Made by a program: the position numbers and the translations under genes. Positions 44,472 through 52,101 of a stretch of 64,000 nt of DNA are shown here, piece after piece (the first letter of the stretch is position 1; every line of letters begins with the position of its first letter). The DNA lies in contig MEGH01000024.1 of the NCBI GenBank assembly GCA_001725415.1, positions 1 through 64,000 on the forward strand, written 5' to 3'. The stretch comes from Pseudonocardia sp. SCN 73-27. GTDB lineage: Bacteria; Actinomycetota; Actinomycetes; Mycobacteriales; Pseudonocardiaceae. Under the pieces are notes generated by a model, which did not search any database, was not told the DNA's origin, and saw only the letters and a program-made list of their open reading frames with translations.

Positions 44472-44485
44472 GTGACCCATGTCAC
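44472..44485. promoter_or_regulatory. Possible CRP/GlxR-type site
   Basis: GTGA-N6-TCAC (GTGACCCATGTCAC) matches the core of CRP-family operators; with one extra pair the dyad is CGTGAC/GTCACG. It is 265 bp upstream of the FabG-like start and 46 bp after the antiporter stop, so its target is unclear. Confidence 0.3.
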
Positions 44486-44531
44486 GTCAACGTCGTTCGG
44501 CGAGTGGCTTTCACCGCTCTGACCTGCACGA

Positions 44532-46142
44532 TCAGTCGAGCAGGACGGTGCGGAGATCGAGTCGGTGCAGCACGCGGTCGGCCGCCTCGGGATCGACCCC
44601 GGGCTCGCGACGGGCCACCAGGATCTCCGCCCGGGCGGCCGACAGGGCCTCTGCCTGCACCGCACCGAGCGTGGCGCGGCTGGCACGCAGCGTGGCGAGC
44701 CGCTCGCGTTCCTCGTCGCCGACGGTGTCGCCGGCGAGCACGGCCTCCAGCCGGCCGATGCTCTGGTGCAGCACCGACGACACCTCGTCGGGGAGGTCCG
44801 CGGCGCGCTCACGTTCGACGAGCCGGGTCAGCGCGGCGTGCCAGGCGCGGCGGGCCAATGCCCGCTCGGCGGCGTGCTCGGCGTCGGCGTCCTCGGCCAC
44901 CTTCAGCACCCGCACGACGACCGGCAGCGTGAACCCGGGCAGCAGCAGCGTCACCACCAGCACCGAGCAGGCGATGACGACGAGCTCGGTGCGCGCCGGG
45001 AACGTCGCACCGGTCGCGGTGACCGTCGGCAGCGCGAGGGCGAGCGCGAGCGTCGCGAGCCCGCGCATCCCGCACCACGCCAGCACGACGGCCTCGCGTC
45101 CGGTGCGGGGGGCGCCCGTCGGGTCGTCGCGGTGGCGCACCGCGAGCAGGGCCCCCGTCATCCAGAGCGCCCGCAGCACGATGACGACGCCGCACACGAT
45201 CGCGGCGTGCACGAGCATCCGGGGCAGGTCCGCCCCGGCGTCGGTGACGACCTGCCGCAGGTCGAGCCCGATCAGCCCGAACGCCACCCCGGTGACGAGC
45301 AGCTCGACGACGTCCCAGAACGAGCGCTGCACCAGCCGTTCGGCGGCCTCGTCGGCGTCGGCGTGCGCACGCAGCTGCAGCGCCACCACGACGACGGCGA
45401 CGACACCGGAGGCGTGCACCTCCTCGGCGAGCAGGTAGACCGCGAACGGCAGGACGACGGTGAGCGCACTGCGCCCGGTCGTGTCGGCGACCTTCGTCGA
45501 CACCCAGCGGGCGATCTTCGCGACGACGATCCCGATGACGACGGCCAGTACCGCGCCCAGCAGGAACCGGCCCGCCACGAGGGGGAAGCTCAGCTCGTCG
45601 CCGCTGACCGTCGCGAACACGGCGGCCTGGAACACGACGAGCGCGGTGGCGTCGTTGAACAGCCCTTCGCTCTGCAGGACGGCGAGCAGCCGCCGCGGCA
45701 TCCGGACGGGCCCCGCGACGGCCTCGACCGCGACCGGGTCGGGCGGGGCGACCATCGCACCGAGCGCGACCGCGGCCGACAGCCCGATGCCCGGGATCAG
45801 CGCCATCGCCGTCCCCGCGACGACGGCGATCGTGACCGCGACCAGTGCGATCGCGAGCATCAGGATGCTGCGCCACCGCGCCCGGAACAGCGCCCATGAC
45901 GTGCGCTGGGCCGTCGCGAACAGCAGCGGGGGCAGGAACAGCGGCAGGATCAGGTCGGGTTCGAGCTCGAACCGGTCGGGCAGGCCCGGGACGAACGCGA
46001 CGGCCGCGCCGAGGACGACCATCAGCGCCGGCCACGGCAGGCTCAGCCGGTCGCCGATGCCGACGAGCACGACCGCGGCCAACATCAACCCGACGACGAG
46101 CAGCAACAGCTCCACATGCGACAGACTGCCGCCCCGGTGCAC
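44532..46142 (-). CDS. CPA1-family Na+/H+ antiporter
   Basis: The 536-residue protein has about 12 membrane helices with the CPA1 core: [40 protein letters not shown] (the ND motif for ion binding), [16 protein letters not shown] and [21 protein letters not shown] cytoplasmic tail of about 110 residues is charged and helical. It exchanges Na+ or K+ for protons. GTG at 46142 is used; the next GTG or CTG starts are within ten residues. It diverges from the PEBP gene. Confidence 0.9.
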   Translation of the reverse strand: MHRGGSLSHVELLLLVVGLMLAAVVLVGIGDRLSLPWPALMVVLGAAVAFVPGLPDRFELEPDLILPLFLPPLLFATAQRTSWALFRARWRSILMLAIALVAVTIAVVAGTAMALIPGIGLSAAVALGAMVAPPDPVAVEAVAGPVRMPRRLLAVLQSEGLFNDATALVVFQAAVFATVSGDELSFPLVAGRFLLGAVLAVVIGIVVAKIARWVSTKVADTTGRSALTVVLPFAVYLLAEEVHASGVVAVVVVALQLRAHADADEAAERLVQRSFWDVVELLVTGVAFGLIGLDLRQVVTDAGADLPRMLVHAAIVCGVVIVLRALWMTGALLAVRHRDDPTGAPRTGREAVVLAWCGMRGLATLALALALPTVTATGATFPARTELVVIACSVLVVTLLLPGFTLPVVVRVLKVAEDADAEHAAERALARRAWHAALTRLVERERAADLPDEVSSVLHQSIGRLEAVLAGDTVGDEERERLATLRASRATLGAVQAEALSAARAEILVARREPGVDPEAADRVLHRLDLRTVLLD

Positions 46143-46283
46143 GCTGCGGACGACCGGCCCGGGTGGTTACGGTGGCGCCAGATCCCCCGCGATCCCCCGT
46201 GCCCGGTCCCGCCGGGCCCGGGGCGCCGACCATCCGTGACCGCGCCCGCGACGTGGCGGGCGCCCATCCGACAGGGAGCAGCG

Positions 46284-46808
46284 ATGGCGCACGACCCCTA
46301 CGCAGACCTTCCCCAGGTCCCGTCCTTCGACGTCACCAGCACCGACTTCACCGACGGCGGCACGCTGTCGATGCCGCAGGTCAGCGGCATCTTCGGCGCC
46401 GGCGGCGAGGACCGCTCGCCGCAGCTGTCGTGGAGCGGCGCGCCCGAGGGCACGCAGTCCTACGTCGTCACCTGCTTCGACCCCGACGCCCCGACCGGGT
46501 CGGGGTTCTGGCACTGGGCCGTCGTCGACATCCCGGCGTCGGTGACCTCGCTCGACGCCGGAGCGGGCGACGGTGCGCTGCCCGAGGGCGCGTTCACCCT
46601 GGCCAACGACGCCGGTCTGAAGAACTACCTGGGGGCGGCCCCGCCGGCCGGACACGGCCCGCACCGTTACATCTTCGTCGTGCACGCGGTCGACGTGCCG
46701 TCGCTGGAGATCCCGGCCGAGGCGACCAACGCCTTCCTCGGCTTCAACCTGTTCTCCCACACCCTGGCCCGGGCGACGATCACCCCGGTCTACGAGATCA
46801 CGGAGTAG
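46284..46808 (+). CDS. YbhB/YbcL-type phosphatidylethanolamine-binding-protein homologue
   Basis: The 174-residue protein shows the PEBP ligand-site motifs: [60 protein letters not shown]. No signal peptide. Prokaryotic PEBPs bind small anionic ligands; their roles are mostly undefined. ATG at 46284 follows GGGAG. The residue after the last conserved block ends ITPVYEITE, typical of the family. Confidence 0.88.
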   Translation: MAHDPYADLPQVPSFDVTSTDFTDGGTLSMPQVSGIFGAGGEDRSPQLSWSGAPEGTQSYVVTCFDPDAPTGSGFWHWAVVDIPASVTSLDAGAGDGALPEGAFTLANDAGLKNYLGAAPPAGHGPHRYIFVVHAVDVPSLEIPAEATNAFLGFNLFSHTLARATITPVYEITE

Positions 46809-46820
46809 GTCGCCCCTGGG

Positions 46821-47189
46821 CTAGGGCCGGCGGGCGGTGGCCAGGGCGAGCGCGTTGAGCGCCGCCCAGCCGCCCGCCACCGCGACGATCTTGCGGGCGG
46901 TGTCGCGGTCCGACGTCGCGGTGCCGAGCGTGACGGCATCGCCGATGTCGGCCGCGACCCGCACCGCCAGCGCGACCTGCATGGCCGGGCCGCGGGGCGC
47001 GATGGCGACGGCGAGCCCGGACACCGCGTCGCGGACCCCGACGGCACGCGCGAGCGTCGCGACCTGCGGCGACGGGTCGCCGTCCCGCGGGCCCAGCCCT
47101 GCCGGGCCGGTGAGCACGGACGGGCGCACCACGACGGCGACGCCGTAGGCACTGGTGAGCGCGCCGAGGACGCGGGCGAAGACGGACAC
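46821..47189 (-). CDS. Small membrane protein (DUF4267-like)
   Basis: GTG at 47189 (VSVFARVLG) gives 122 residues with three or four hydrophobic helices (VLGALTSAYGVAVVVRPSVL, DAVSGLAVAIAP, QVALAVRVAADIGDAVTLG, GGWAALNALALA). The layout resembles DUF4267-type proteins but the match is weak. It is 20 bases downstream of the DUF1990 gene on the same strand and probably co-transcribed. Confidence 0.6.
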   Translation of the reverse strand: MSVFARVLGALTSAYGVAVVVRPSVLTGPAGLGPRDGDPSPQVATLARAVGVRDAVSGLAVAIAPRGPAMQVALAVRVAADIGDAVTLGTATSDRDTARKIVAVAGGWAALNALALATARRP

Positions 47190-47209
47190 GGGTGGTTCCT
47201 CCGAGAGGG

Positions 47210-47929
47210 TCAGGCCGCGACGCGGCGGGTGCGGACGGTGACGCCGCCGACCGGGCGTCCCCCTGCATGTTTCGTGATGCGCAGCAGCACCTCGGTCCAC
47301 AGGTTGAACTGGATCTCCTTGGCCGCCAGCAGCGTGTCGTAGAGGACGTGGGACACGACGTCACCCGGGCGGGCCCACGACTCGATGCCCATCATCAGGG
47401 CACCGTCGACGTCGCGGGCCCGGAACTCGATCTGACCGGCCTCCAGGTGCCCGCGCAGTGTCGCGAACCGGAAGCTCGTGTCGTCGCGGCCCACCACCCG
47501 CACCGGCCCGTCCCAGGGACCCGGGAGCCGGATCAGGAACTCGTCACCCTCCCGCATCGTGCCGGCCTCACCGCGGGTGCGCCGGAACACCGCGACACCG
47601 CTCGGGAACCACTCGTTGATGTCACGCACCAGGTCGGCCATCAGGCCCTCGGCGTCGAAGTCCGACCCGCCGATGCGCACCGAGTACTGCCGGTGCAGCA
47701 GGTCACCATGGCCGTTCGCGGCCTCCTGGACACGGTCGTCACGGTGCCGTTCGGGCAGTTCGGGGGCCTCGTCGGACGCATCGCCGTCGACCTCGCTGCG
47801 GTGGAGCGGGACGGTGCGCCACATGTAGCGCCAGCTGACCGCGGCCAGCCCGACGGGCCATCGCACGAGGGCCGCGACCCGGCGGTGGCGGCGCGTCCCG
47901 GTGGCCGCCTTGCGACTCAGCACTCCCAT
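47210..47929 (-). CDS. DUF1990-related protein (SRPBCC-like), first copy
   Basis: ATG at 47929 gives 239 residues. After a basic N-terminus (MGVLSRKAATGTRRHRR) with an amphipathic or membrane-touching segment, the body carries GDEFLIRLPGPWDGPVRVVG, TLRGHLEAGQIEFRARDVDG, LMMGIESWARPGDVVSHVLY and EIQFNLWTEVLLRITKHAGG. The H-x-E-x-G-x-I/F block and the S-R/W-x-x-P block parallel the neighbouring gene at 48211-48978. Family function is unknown. Its ATG is only six bases from the ATG of the opposite-strand gene. Confidence 0.65.
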   Translation of the reverse strand: MGVLSRKAATGTRRHRRVAALVRWPVGLAAVSWRYMWRTVPLHRSEVDGDASDEAPELPERHRDDRVQEAANGHGDLLHRQYSVRIGGSDFDAEGLMADLVRDINEWFPSGVAVFRRTRGEAGTMREGDEFLIRLPGPWDGPVRVVGRDDTSFRFATLRGHLEAGQIEFRARDVDGALMMGIESWARPGDVVSHVLYDTLLAAKEIQFNLWTEVLLRITKHAGGRPVGGVTVRTRRVAA

Positions 47930-47935
47930 GGGCGC

Positions 47936-48214
47936 ATGAGAACACGCGCCACGGGGAAAGCGCTCGTCGTGACCGTCGGACGACTGCTGCACCGCCTCGG
48001 GTTCCGGGCCCTCCACCTCCAGATCGTCTCTCTGGGGTCGATCGTCTTGTGTATCGCGCTGTGGCTGCGCGCGAAGACCGTCGACCAGGACGAACGCGGC
48101 AACGCCGAGCGGCGTGCCCTGTTCGTCGGGCTCTGGCCGCCCATGTTCTGGCTGATCGGCGAATCGGTACGCCAGGTCGAGGAGCGAGGGCCGCTCGGCA
48201 GGCACCGGTCGTGA
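47936..48214 (+). CDS. Small membrane protein heading the encapsulin operon
   Basis: ATG at 47936 gives 92 residues: a basic amphipathic N-terminus (TRATGKALVVTVGRLLHRLG), one clear hydrophobic helix (LQIVSLGSIVLCIALWLRA), a charged stretch (KTVDQDERGNAERRA) and a second hydrophobic segment (LFVGLWPPMFWLIGESV). It is probably an inner-membrane protein with both ends in the cytoplasm. Its stop overlaps the next start (GTGA), so it is coupled to the DUF1990-like, hemerythrin and encapsulin genes. No family recognised. Confidence 0.65.
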   Translation: MRTRATGKALVVTVGRLLHRLGFRALHLQIVSLGSIVLCIALWLRAKTVDQDERGNAERRALFVGLWPPMFWLIGESVRQVEERGPLGRHRS

Positions 48215-48978
48215 GGGCGCGGGGGCTCGTGGCCGAACTCGACCGCCTCCCCGCGCTCGAGGTCAACTACGACGAGGCCGACGCGCCGCGCTCCGCCGAC
48301 CACCCCGGCTGGCATGTCGACGTCGCCTCGGCCGAGCTCGGCACCGAACCGCCCGGCGACCCGGTCCCCGGCGGTGTCTTCGAGTCGGCGTGCGTGCTCG
48401 TGCGTGACTACGAGTTCTCCGACCACCGGCTCATCCGCGGCGTCTTCCGGCCCGCCGACGACCTGCTCGGTCGCAACATGCTGCTCGAGGGCCGGTTCCT
48501 GTTCCTGCGCTTCTACCTCGGGGTGCGGGTCACCGGCGTCCTCGAGGGCACCCGCGACGGCCCCGGCGGCCCGCAGCGCGTGTTCGGCTGGACCTACCAG
48601 ACCCTCGACGGCCACCTCGAGCAGGGGAAGCTCACCTACGAGGTGACCAAGGACCTGACGACGGGCGTCGTGTGCTTCGGCATCGACGCCTACTCGCGCC
48701 GCGCACCGATCGGGAACCCGCTGCTGCGCACCGGTTTCCGTGTGTTCGGGCGGCGCACCCAGCTCGACTTCTACCAGCGTGTCGGCCGCCGGATGCACGA
48801 CCTGCTCGCGACCCACGAGCCCGGCACGCCGCTGCCCCACCCGGCCACGCTCATGGGCGACGTCGTGATCGCCCCGTCGGAGAGCCGGATGCGGGCGTGG
48901 GACCCGATCGCGCTGCCGCTGCGTCACCCGGGGGTGCACGTGTCGCGGCTCGCCCGCGTACGGAAAGGACACAAGTGA
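48211..48978 (+). CDS. DUF1990-family protein in the encapsulin operon
   Basis: GTG at 48211 gives 255 residues. It opens with LEVNYDEADAPRSADHPGWH, a variant of the N-terminal LxYDEVGATR block of DUF1990. It also has LEGRFLFLRFYLGVRVTGVL, RVFGWTYQTLDGHLEQGKLT, YEVTKDLTTGVVCFGIDAYS and LRTGFRVFGRRTQLDFYQRV. The G-T/TL-x-GH-x-E-x-G block is the family hallmark. Both ends overlap neighbours by four bases, so it is locked into the hemerythrin-encapsulin operon. Function unknown; a lipid or redox ligand is conceivable from the SRPBCC-like fold. Confidence 0.75.
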   Translation: MRARGLVAELDRLPALEVNYDEADAPRSADHPGWHVDVASAELGTEPPGDPVPGGVFESACVLVRDYEFSDHRLIRGVFRPADDLLGRNMLLEGRFLFLRFYLGVRVTGVLEGTRDGPGGPQRVFGWTYQTLDGHLEQGKLTYEVTKDLTTGVVCFGIDAYSRRAPIGNPLLRTGFRVFGRRTQLDFYQRVGRRMHDLLATHEPGTPLPHPATLMGDVVIAPSESRMRAWDPIALPLRHPGVHVSRLARVRKGHK

Positions 48979-49625
48979 CCGTCTCGTCAGGACGGGATCA
49001 CGAATCCGGCGTAGCGTCGCGGGCCGTGCCCGACATCACCGAACTGATCCTCGACGACCACGAGTGGTTCCGTCGCCAGTTCGCCGCGCTCGACGAGCTG
49101 CGTACCGCCACCCCTGTCGACACCACCGCGTTGCGCGCCGTGTGGCAGCCGCTGGCCGACCATCTCGATGTCCATGCGGTCGCCGAGGAGGAGATCTTCT
49201 ACCCGCAGCTGCTGCGCCGCGGCGGCGACGAGGCCGAGGACGAGACCCTCGACGCGATCGGCGACCACAACGACATCCGCGACGGCGTCCACGCGGCCGC
49301 CCGCCACCCCATCGGCACCGACGCCTGGTGGGAGGCCGTCCAGTCGGCGCGCGACGCCAACGACGAACACATGTCCGAGGAGGAGAACGAAGGCCTGCCC
49401 GACTTCCGGCTGCACGCCGCGGGCGGGCTGCGCGAGGCGCTGGGCCGGCAGTTCACCTCCTTCATGGAGCGCCACAAGGGCGCCCGCAACCTCGACGTCG
49501 GAGACAAGGACCCCGAGACCTACGTCGCGCGGGTCGAGGAACGCAACGCGATCACCCCGGGCGACCCGGACGAGGCCGGGCGCCTCGACGGGTCGCTCGG
49601 CATCGGCAGCCTGAAGGGGAAGTGA
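48975..49625 (+). CDS. Hemerythrin-domain encapsulin cargo protein
   Basis: The 216-residue protein has a four-helix hemerythrin with di-iron ligands in DDHEWFRRQF (His29), DHLDVHAVAEEEIFYPQLL (His63, His67, Glu71), GDHNDIRDGV and DEHMSEEENEGLP. The last 12 residues, DGSLGIGSLKGK, match the targeting peptide that docks cargo inside encapsulins. GTG at 48975 overlaps the previous stop and has GGAAAGGA upstream; GTG at 49026 is a shorter alternative. The encapsulin gene follows after seven bases. Expected role: oxygen, NO or peroxide handling in the shell. Confidence 0.93.
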   Translation: MTVSSGRDHESGVASRAVPDITELILDDHEWFRRQFAALDELRTATPVDTTALRAVWQPLADHLDVHAVAEEEIFYPQLLRRGGDEAEDETLDAIGDHNDIRDGVHAAARHPIGTDAWWEAVQSARDANDEHMSEEENEGLPDFRLHAAGGLREALGRQFTSFMERHKGARNLDVGDKDPETYVARVEERNAITPGDPDEAGRLDGSLGIGSLKGK

Positions 49626-49632
49626 CACACCC

Positions 49633-50457
49633 ATGACCACACCCGCCGACCACCTTTTGCGCGGGCTCGCCCCGGTCCCCGCCGAGGCGTGGAAGCAGAT
49701 CGACGACGAGGCCCGCGAACGGCTCACCCCGCTGCTGGCCGGCCGCCGCATCGTGGACTTCGACGGCCCCGGCGGCTGGTTCCACTCGGCCACGAGCCTG
49801 GGCCGCACCGAGGACCTGCTCGCCCCGCCCGAGGGCGTCACCTCCGACGGGGTGCGGACGCGGCGCCGCCGGGTCCTGCCGCTGGCCGAGGTCCGGGTGC
49901 CGTTCACGGTCGCGCGGGCCGAGATCGACGACATCCAGCGCGGCGCCGCCGACCCCGAGTTCGACGACCTCGCCCGCGCCGCACGCGTGGCCGCCGAGAT
50001 CGAGAACCGCGCGATCCTGCACGGCTGGGCCGCCGCCGGCATCGAGGGCCTCGGCGCCGTCTCCCCGTACCCGGCGATGACGCTGGGCAGCGACTGCAAC
50101 GCCTACCCCGGGATCGTCGCCCGCGCCGTCGACACCCTGCGCCGCAACGGCATCGAGGGCCCGTACTCCCTGATCATCGGGCCCGAGGGGTACACGCGGA
50201 TCGTCGAGACCACGGAGCACGGCGGCTACCTGCTCTTCGACCACCTCGCCCGCATCCTCGGCGGCTCGATCATCTGGGCGCCGGGCACGGAGGGCGCGAT
50301 CGTCGCCAGCACGCGCGGTGGGGACTTCCGCCTCGACGTCGGCCAGGATCTGTCCATCGGTTACTCCCACCACGACGCCGACACCGTGCATCTCTATCTG
50401 GAGGAGAGCTTCTCCTTCCGCGTCGTCGAGCCCGACGCGGCACTCGCCCTCTCCTGA
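49633..50457 (+). CDS. enc: Family 1 encapsulin shell protein
   Basis: The 274-residue HK97-fold shell protein starts LLRGLAPVPAEAWKQIDDEA. Typical blocks are RIVDFDGPGGWFHSATSLGR, VLPLAEVRVPFTVARAEIDD, AARVAAEIENRAILHGWAAA, SLIIGPEGYTRIVETTEHGG and DLSIGYSHHDADTVHLYLEE. Encapsulins self-assemble into icosahedral compartments. The upstream hemerythrin with its C-terminal tag is the cargo. A strong convergent hairpin follows at 50535-50568. Confidence 0.95.
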   Translation: MTTPADHLLRGLAPVPAEAWKQIDDEARERLTPLLAGRRIVDFDGPGGWFHSATSLGRTEDLLAPPEGVTSDGVRTRRRRVLPLAEVRVPFTVARAEIDDIQRGAADPEFDDLARAARVAAEIENRAILHGWAAAGIEGLGAVSPYPAMTLGSDCNAYPGIVARAVDTLRRNGIEGPYSLIIGPEGYTRIVETTEHGGYLLFDHLARILGGSIIWAPGTEGAIVASTRGGDFRLDVGQDLSIGYSHHDADTVHLYLEESFSFRVVEPDAALALS

Positions 50458-50534
50458 GTCCCGTTCTCGCGACCGCGGGTCGCACGACCAGCGCCCAGCG
50501 ACCTGCGCCTCGCGGGACCCGCCGAGTACGACGT

Positions 50535-50568
50535 GGGACTGGCCCCGACCGTGGTCGGGGCCAGTCTC
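50535..50568. terminator. Bidirectional hairpin terminator after the encapsulin gene
   Basis: GACTGGCCCCGACC (50537-50550) and its exact reverse complement (50553-50566) are separated by GT; one G-U and one G-C pair extend the stem. It sits between the convergent encapsulin stop (50457) and the stop of the minus-strand gene (50598). Confidence 0.75.
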
Positions 50569-50597
50569 GTGTCGAACTCGTCGTCGGTGGGTGACGG

Positions 50598-51224
50598 TCA
50601 GAAGCTCAGCAGGCGGTCGAAGAAGGTCCGGTAGCGGCCGAGCGCGAGCCGGAGGTCCTCGGTGGACGCCGCGTCGTCGTGCAGGTCGCGTTCGAGGTCG
50701 GCGCGCTGGGTGCGGAAGGTCTCCTCGATCTCGTCGAGGACCTGGCCGACGAGTTCGTTCGCGTCCCGCACGGCTGTGCGCGGCTCGTCGACGAACTGTG
50801 CCTTGAGCGTCTGCCAGCGGTCCTGGTAGTCGGCCGCCCGCTGCCGCGGGATCAGCGCGGTCTCGTCGGCGGCCTGCTCCGACACCGCCGACGGTTCGGA
50901 CATCCGCGCCGCCCGGCTCTCCCCCGGCGGTGTGTGCGTGGCGCCGGCTTCGGCAGAGCGGGTGTCGGCCGCGTGGGTGCCCGCTGCGTGGGGGTCCGTC
51001 GCGTGGGGGTCCGTCGCGTGGGGGTCCGTCGCGTAGGGGTCCGTCGCGTGGGTGTCGACCGGGGCGGAACCGGCCTGGCCGCCCCATCCGCCGGGGCCGC
51101 CCGCCTCGGCGACGTGGGAGTCGGCGACGTACTCGTGCCGGTCGTCGAGGCGCTGGTCGTCCAGGTGGTCGTGCATGGTGCCCTCCGTCGTGGTGGTGGT
51201 GTCGGTGTCCAGCGGGCGGCTCAT
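50598..51224 (-). CDS. Uncharacterised protein with pentapeptide repeats and a helical C-terminal domain
   Basis: ATG at 51224 overlaps the upstream stop (ATGA); ATG at 51176 is an alternative. The 208-residue protein has a disordered N-terminal half with tandem TDPHA-like repeats encoded by a 15-bp minisatellite. A C-terminal helical domain of about 85 residues follows (DYQDRWQTLKAQFVDEPRTA, VRDANELVGQVLDEIEETFR, LRLALGRYRTFFDRLLSF). The same domain occurs in the upstream gene (DRWLQVQGDFVDDPDRAVER). Function unknown; the soluble paralogue of a membrane-anchored partner. Confidence 0.7.
   Translation of the reverse strand: MSRPLDTDTTTTTEGTMHDHLDDQRLDDRHEYVADSHVAEAGGPGGWGGQAGSAPVDTHATDPYATDPHATDPHATDPHAAGTHAADTRSAEAGATHTPPGESRAARMSEPSAVSEQAADETALIPRQRAADYQDRWQTLKAQFVDEPRTAVRDANELVGQVLDEIEETFRTQRADLERDLHDDAASTEDLRLALGRYRTFFDRLLSF
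50986..51060. repeat. 15-bp minisatellite in the first paralogue
   Basis: The unit GCGTGGGGGTCCGTC occurs three times exactly (50986-51030), once with one change (51031-51045) and once degenerate (51046-51060). On the minus strand it encodes T-D-P-H-A repeats. In-frame length change is possible without frameshift. Confidence 0.9.
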
Positions 51225-51985
51225 CGGGTCGGCTCCTCGTGGTGGTTCGACCGGCCCCACGTGGCGTCGGGCGCGACCGCACCGTCGTGGCGGCCACCGT
51301 CGTGGCGGCCACCGTCGCGGCGGCCACCGTCGTGGCGGCCACCGTCGTGGCGGCCGTCGTGCTCACGGTGCGCGACCGTGTCGCGGGTGTCCCCGTCACG
51401 GGCGCCGCCGTCACGGGCACCGTCGCGGGAGTGGGACCCGTGCTCGCCGGACTCGTCGAGCAGCGCGTCCACCAGGGCGCGGTAGGAGGTCACCGCGTGA
51501 CGCAGCTCCTCGGTGTCGACGCCGCCGCGGGCGTTGCGCTGGGCGATATCGCGGGCCTCGCGGTAGCGCTGGACGACGACGGGGTGCTCCACGGACACGT
51601 CCTCGGCACGCTGGTCGAAGTCGGCGACAGGGTAGCCGCGGGCGCTCATGACCTCGGCGACGAAGGCGTCGGCGCGCTCGACGGCCCGGTCGGGGTCGTC
51701 GACGAAGTCGCCCTGCACCTGCAGCCAGCGATCACGGAAGGCGGCGCGTTCGCGGTCGTCGAGGGGACGCAGGTCGAGCGAGCGGTGCCGCTTCTCGCGT
51801 TCGGCGAGGTGGCGTTCGGCCTCGCGCTCGTCGTCGGTCGCGGCGAGGGTGCGCTCGTACTCGGGCCCGAAGCGCTCACGCAGCCGTGCGCTGCGGCGCC
51901 GGTTGCCGACCAGGTAGGCCGCCACGCCGATGCCGATCAGGACCACCACGATGACGATGATCACTACGATGAGGGTCGTGTCCAT
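51221..51985 (-). CDS. Membrane-anchored uncharacterised protein with pentapeptide-repeat tail
   Basis: The 254-residue protein begins with a single helix (TLIVVIIVIVVVLIGIGVAA) followed by NRRRSARLRERFGPEYERTL, indicating a cytoplasmic body. The helical domain (residues about 75-175: FRDRWLQVQGDFVDDPDRAV, YREARDIAQRNARGGVDTEE, LRHAVTSYRALVDALLDE) is shared with the downstream gene. The C-terminus is Asp/Gly/Arg/His-rich, from a 15-bp minisatellite. ATG at 51985; a perfect CRP-type site lies 54 bp upstream. Similar proteins are common in actinobacteria but unnamed. Confidence 0.72.
   Translation of the reverse strand: MDTTLIVVIIVIVVVLIGIGVAAYLVGNRRRSARLRERFGPEYERTLAATDDEREAERHLAEREKRHRSLDLRPLDDRERAAFRDRWLQVQGDFVDDPDRAVERADAFVAEVMSARGYPVADFDQRAEDVSVEHPVVVQRYREARDIAQRNARGGVDTEELRHAVTSYRALVDALLDESGEHGSHSRDGARDGGARDGDTRDTVAHREHDGRHDGGRHDGGRRDGGRHDGGRHDGAVAPDATWGRSNHHEEPTR
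51281..51355. repeat. 15-bp minisatellite in the second paralogue
   Basis: The unit ACCGTCGTGGCGGCC occurs five times head to tail (51281-51355), the third with one change. On the minus strand it encodes G-R-H-D-G repeats. The unit is unrelated in sequence to that in the neighbouring paralogue but has the same length. Confidence 0.9.
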
Positions 51986-52038
51986 GCGTCCGAGTGCCCG
52001 GACGATGTTCGTCACAACCAGTTCGAGCGGTTCGAGAA

Positions 52039-52054
52039 TGTGACACCCGTCACA
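52039..52054. promoter_or_regulatory. Perfect CRP/GlxR-type operator between divergent genes
   Basis: TGTGA-CACCCG-TCACA is an exact 5-6-5 match to the CRP consensus. It lies midway in the 116-bp spacer between starts at 51985 (minus) and 52102 (plus), so it could control both. A cAMP-responsive Crp/GlxR-like regulator is the likely binder. Confidence 0.65.
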
Positions 52055-52101
52055 ATCCATCGGGTCGGGAGGCGCGCAATGGGCCACGTGGGTGCACGAC
52101 G

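Larger units (their letters stand above)
44208..44531. other. 324-bp non-coding spacer between the FabG-like and antiporter genes
   Basis: This is the longest gene-free stretch in the window. It holds a GC-rich hairpin (44349-44384) and a CRP-like dyad (44472-44485), described separately. No convincing small frame with codon bias was seen. Because both flanking genes run leftward, it should contain the antiporter terminator and the FabG-like promoter. Confidence 0.6.

Noticed and set aside
50986-51355. Short tandem repeats considered as a CRISPR array
   Set aside because: Units are contiguous 15-mers without spacers, lie in coding frames, and no cas genes are present.
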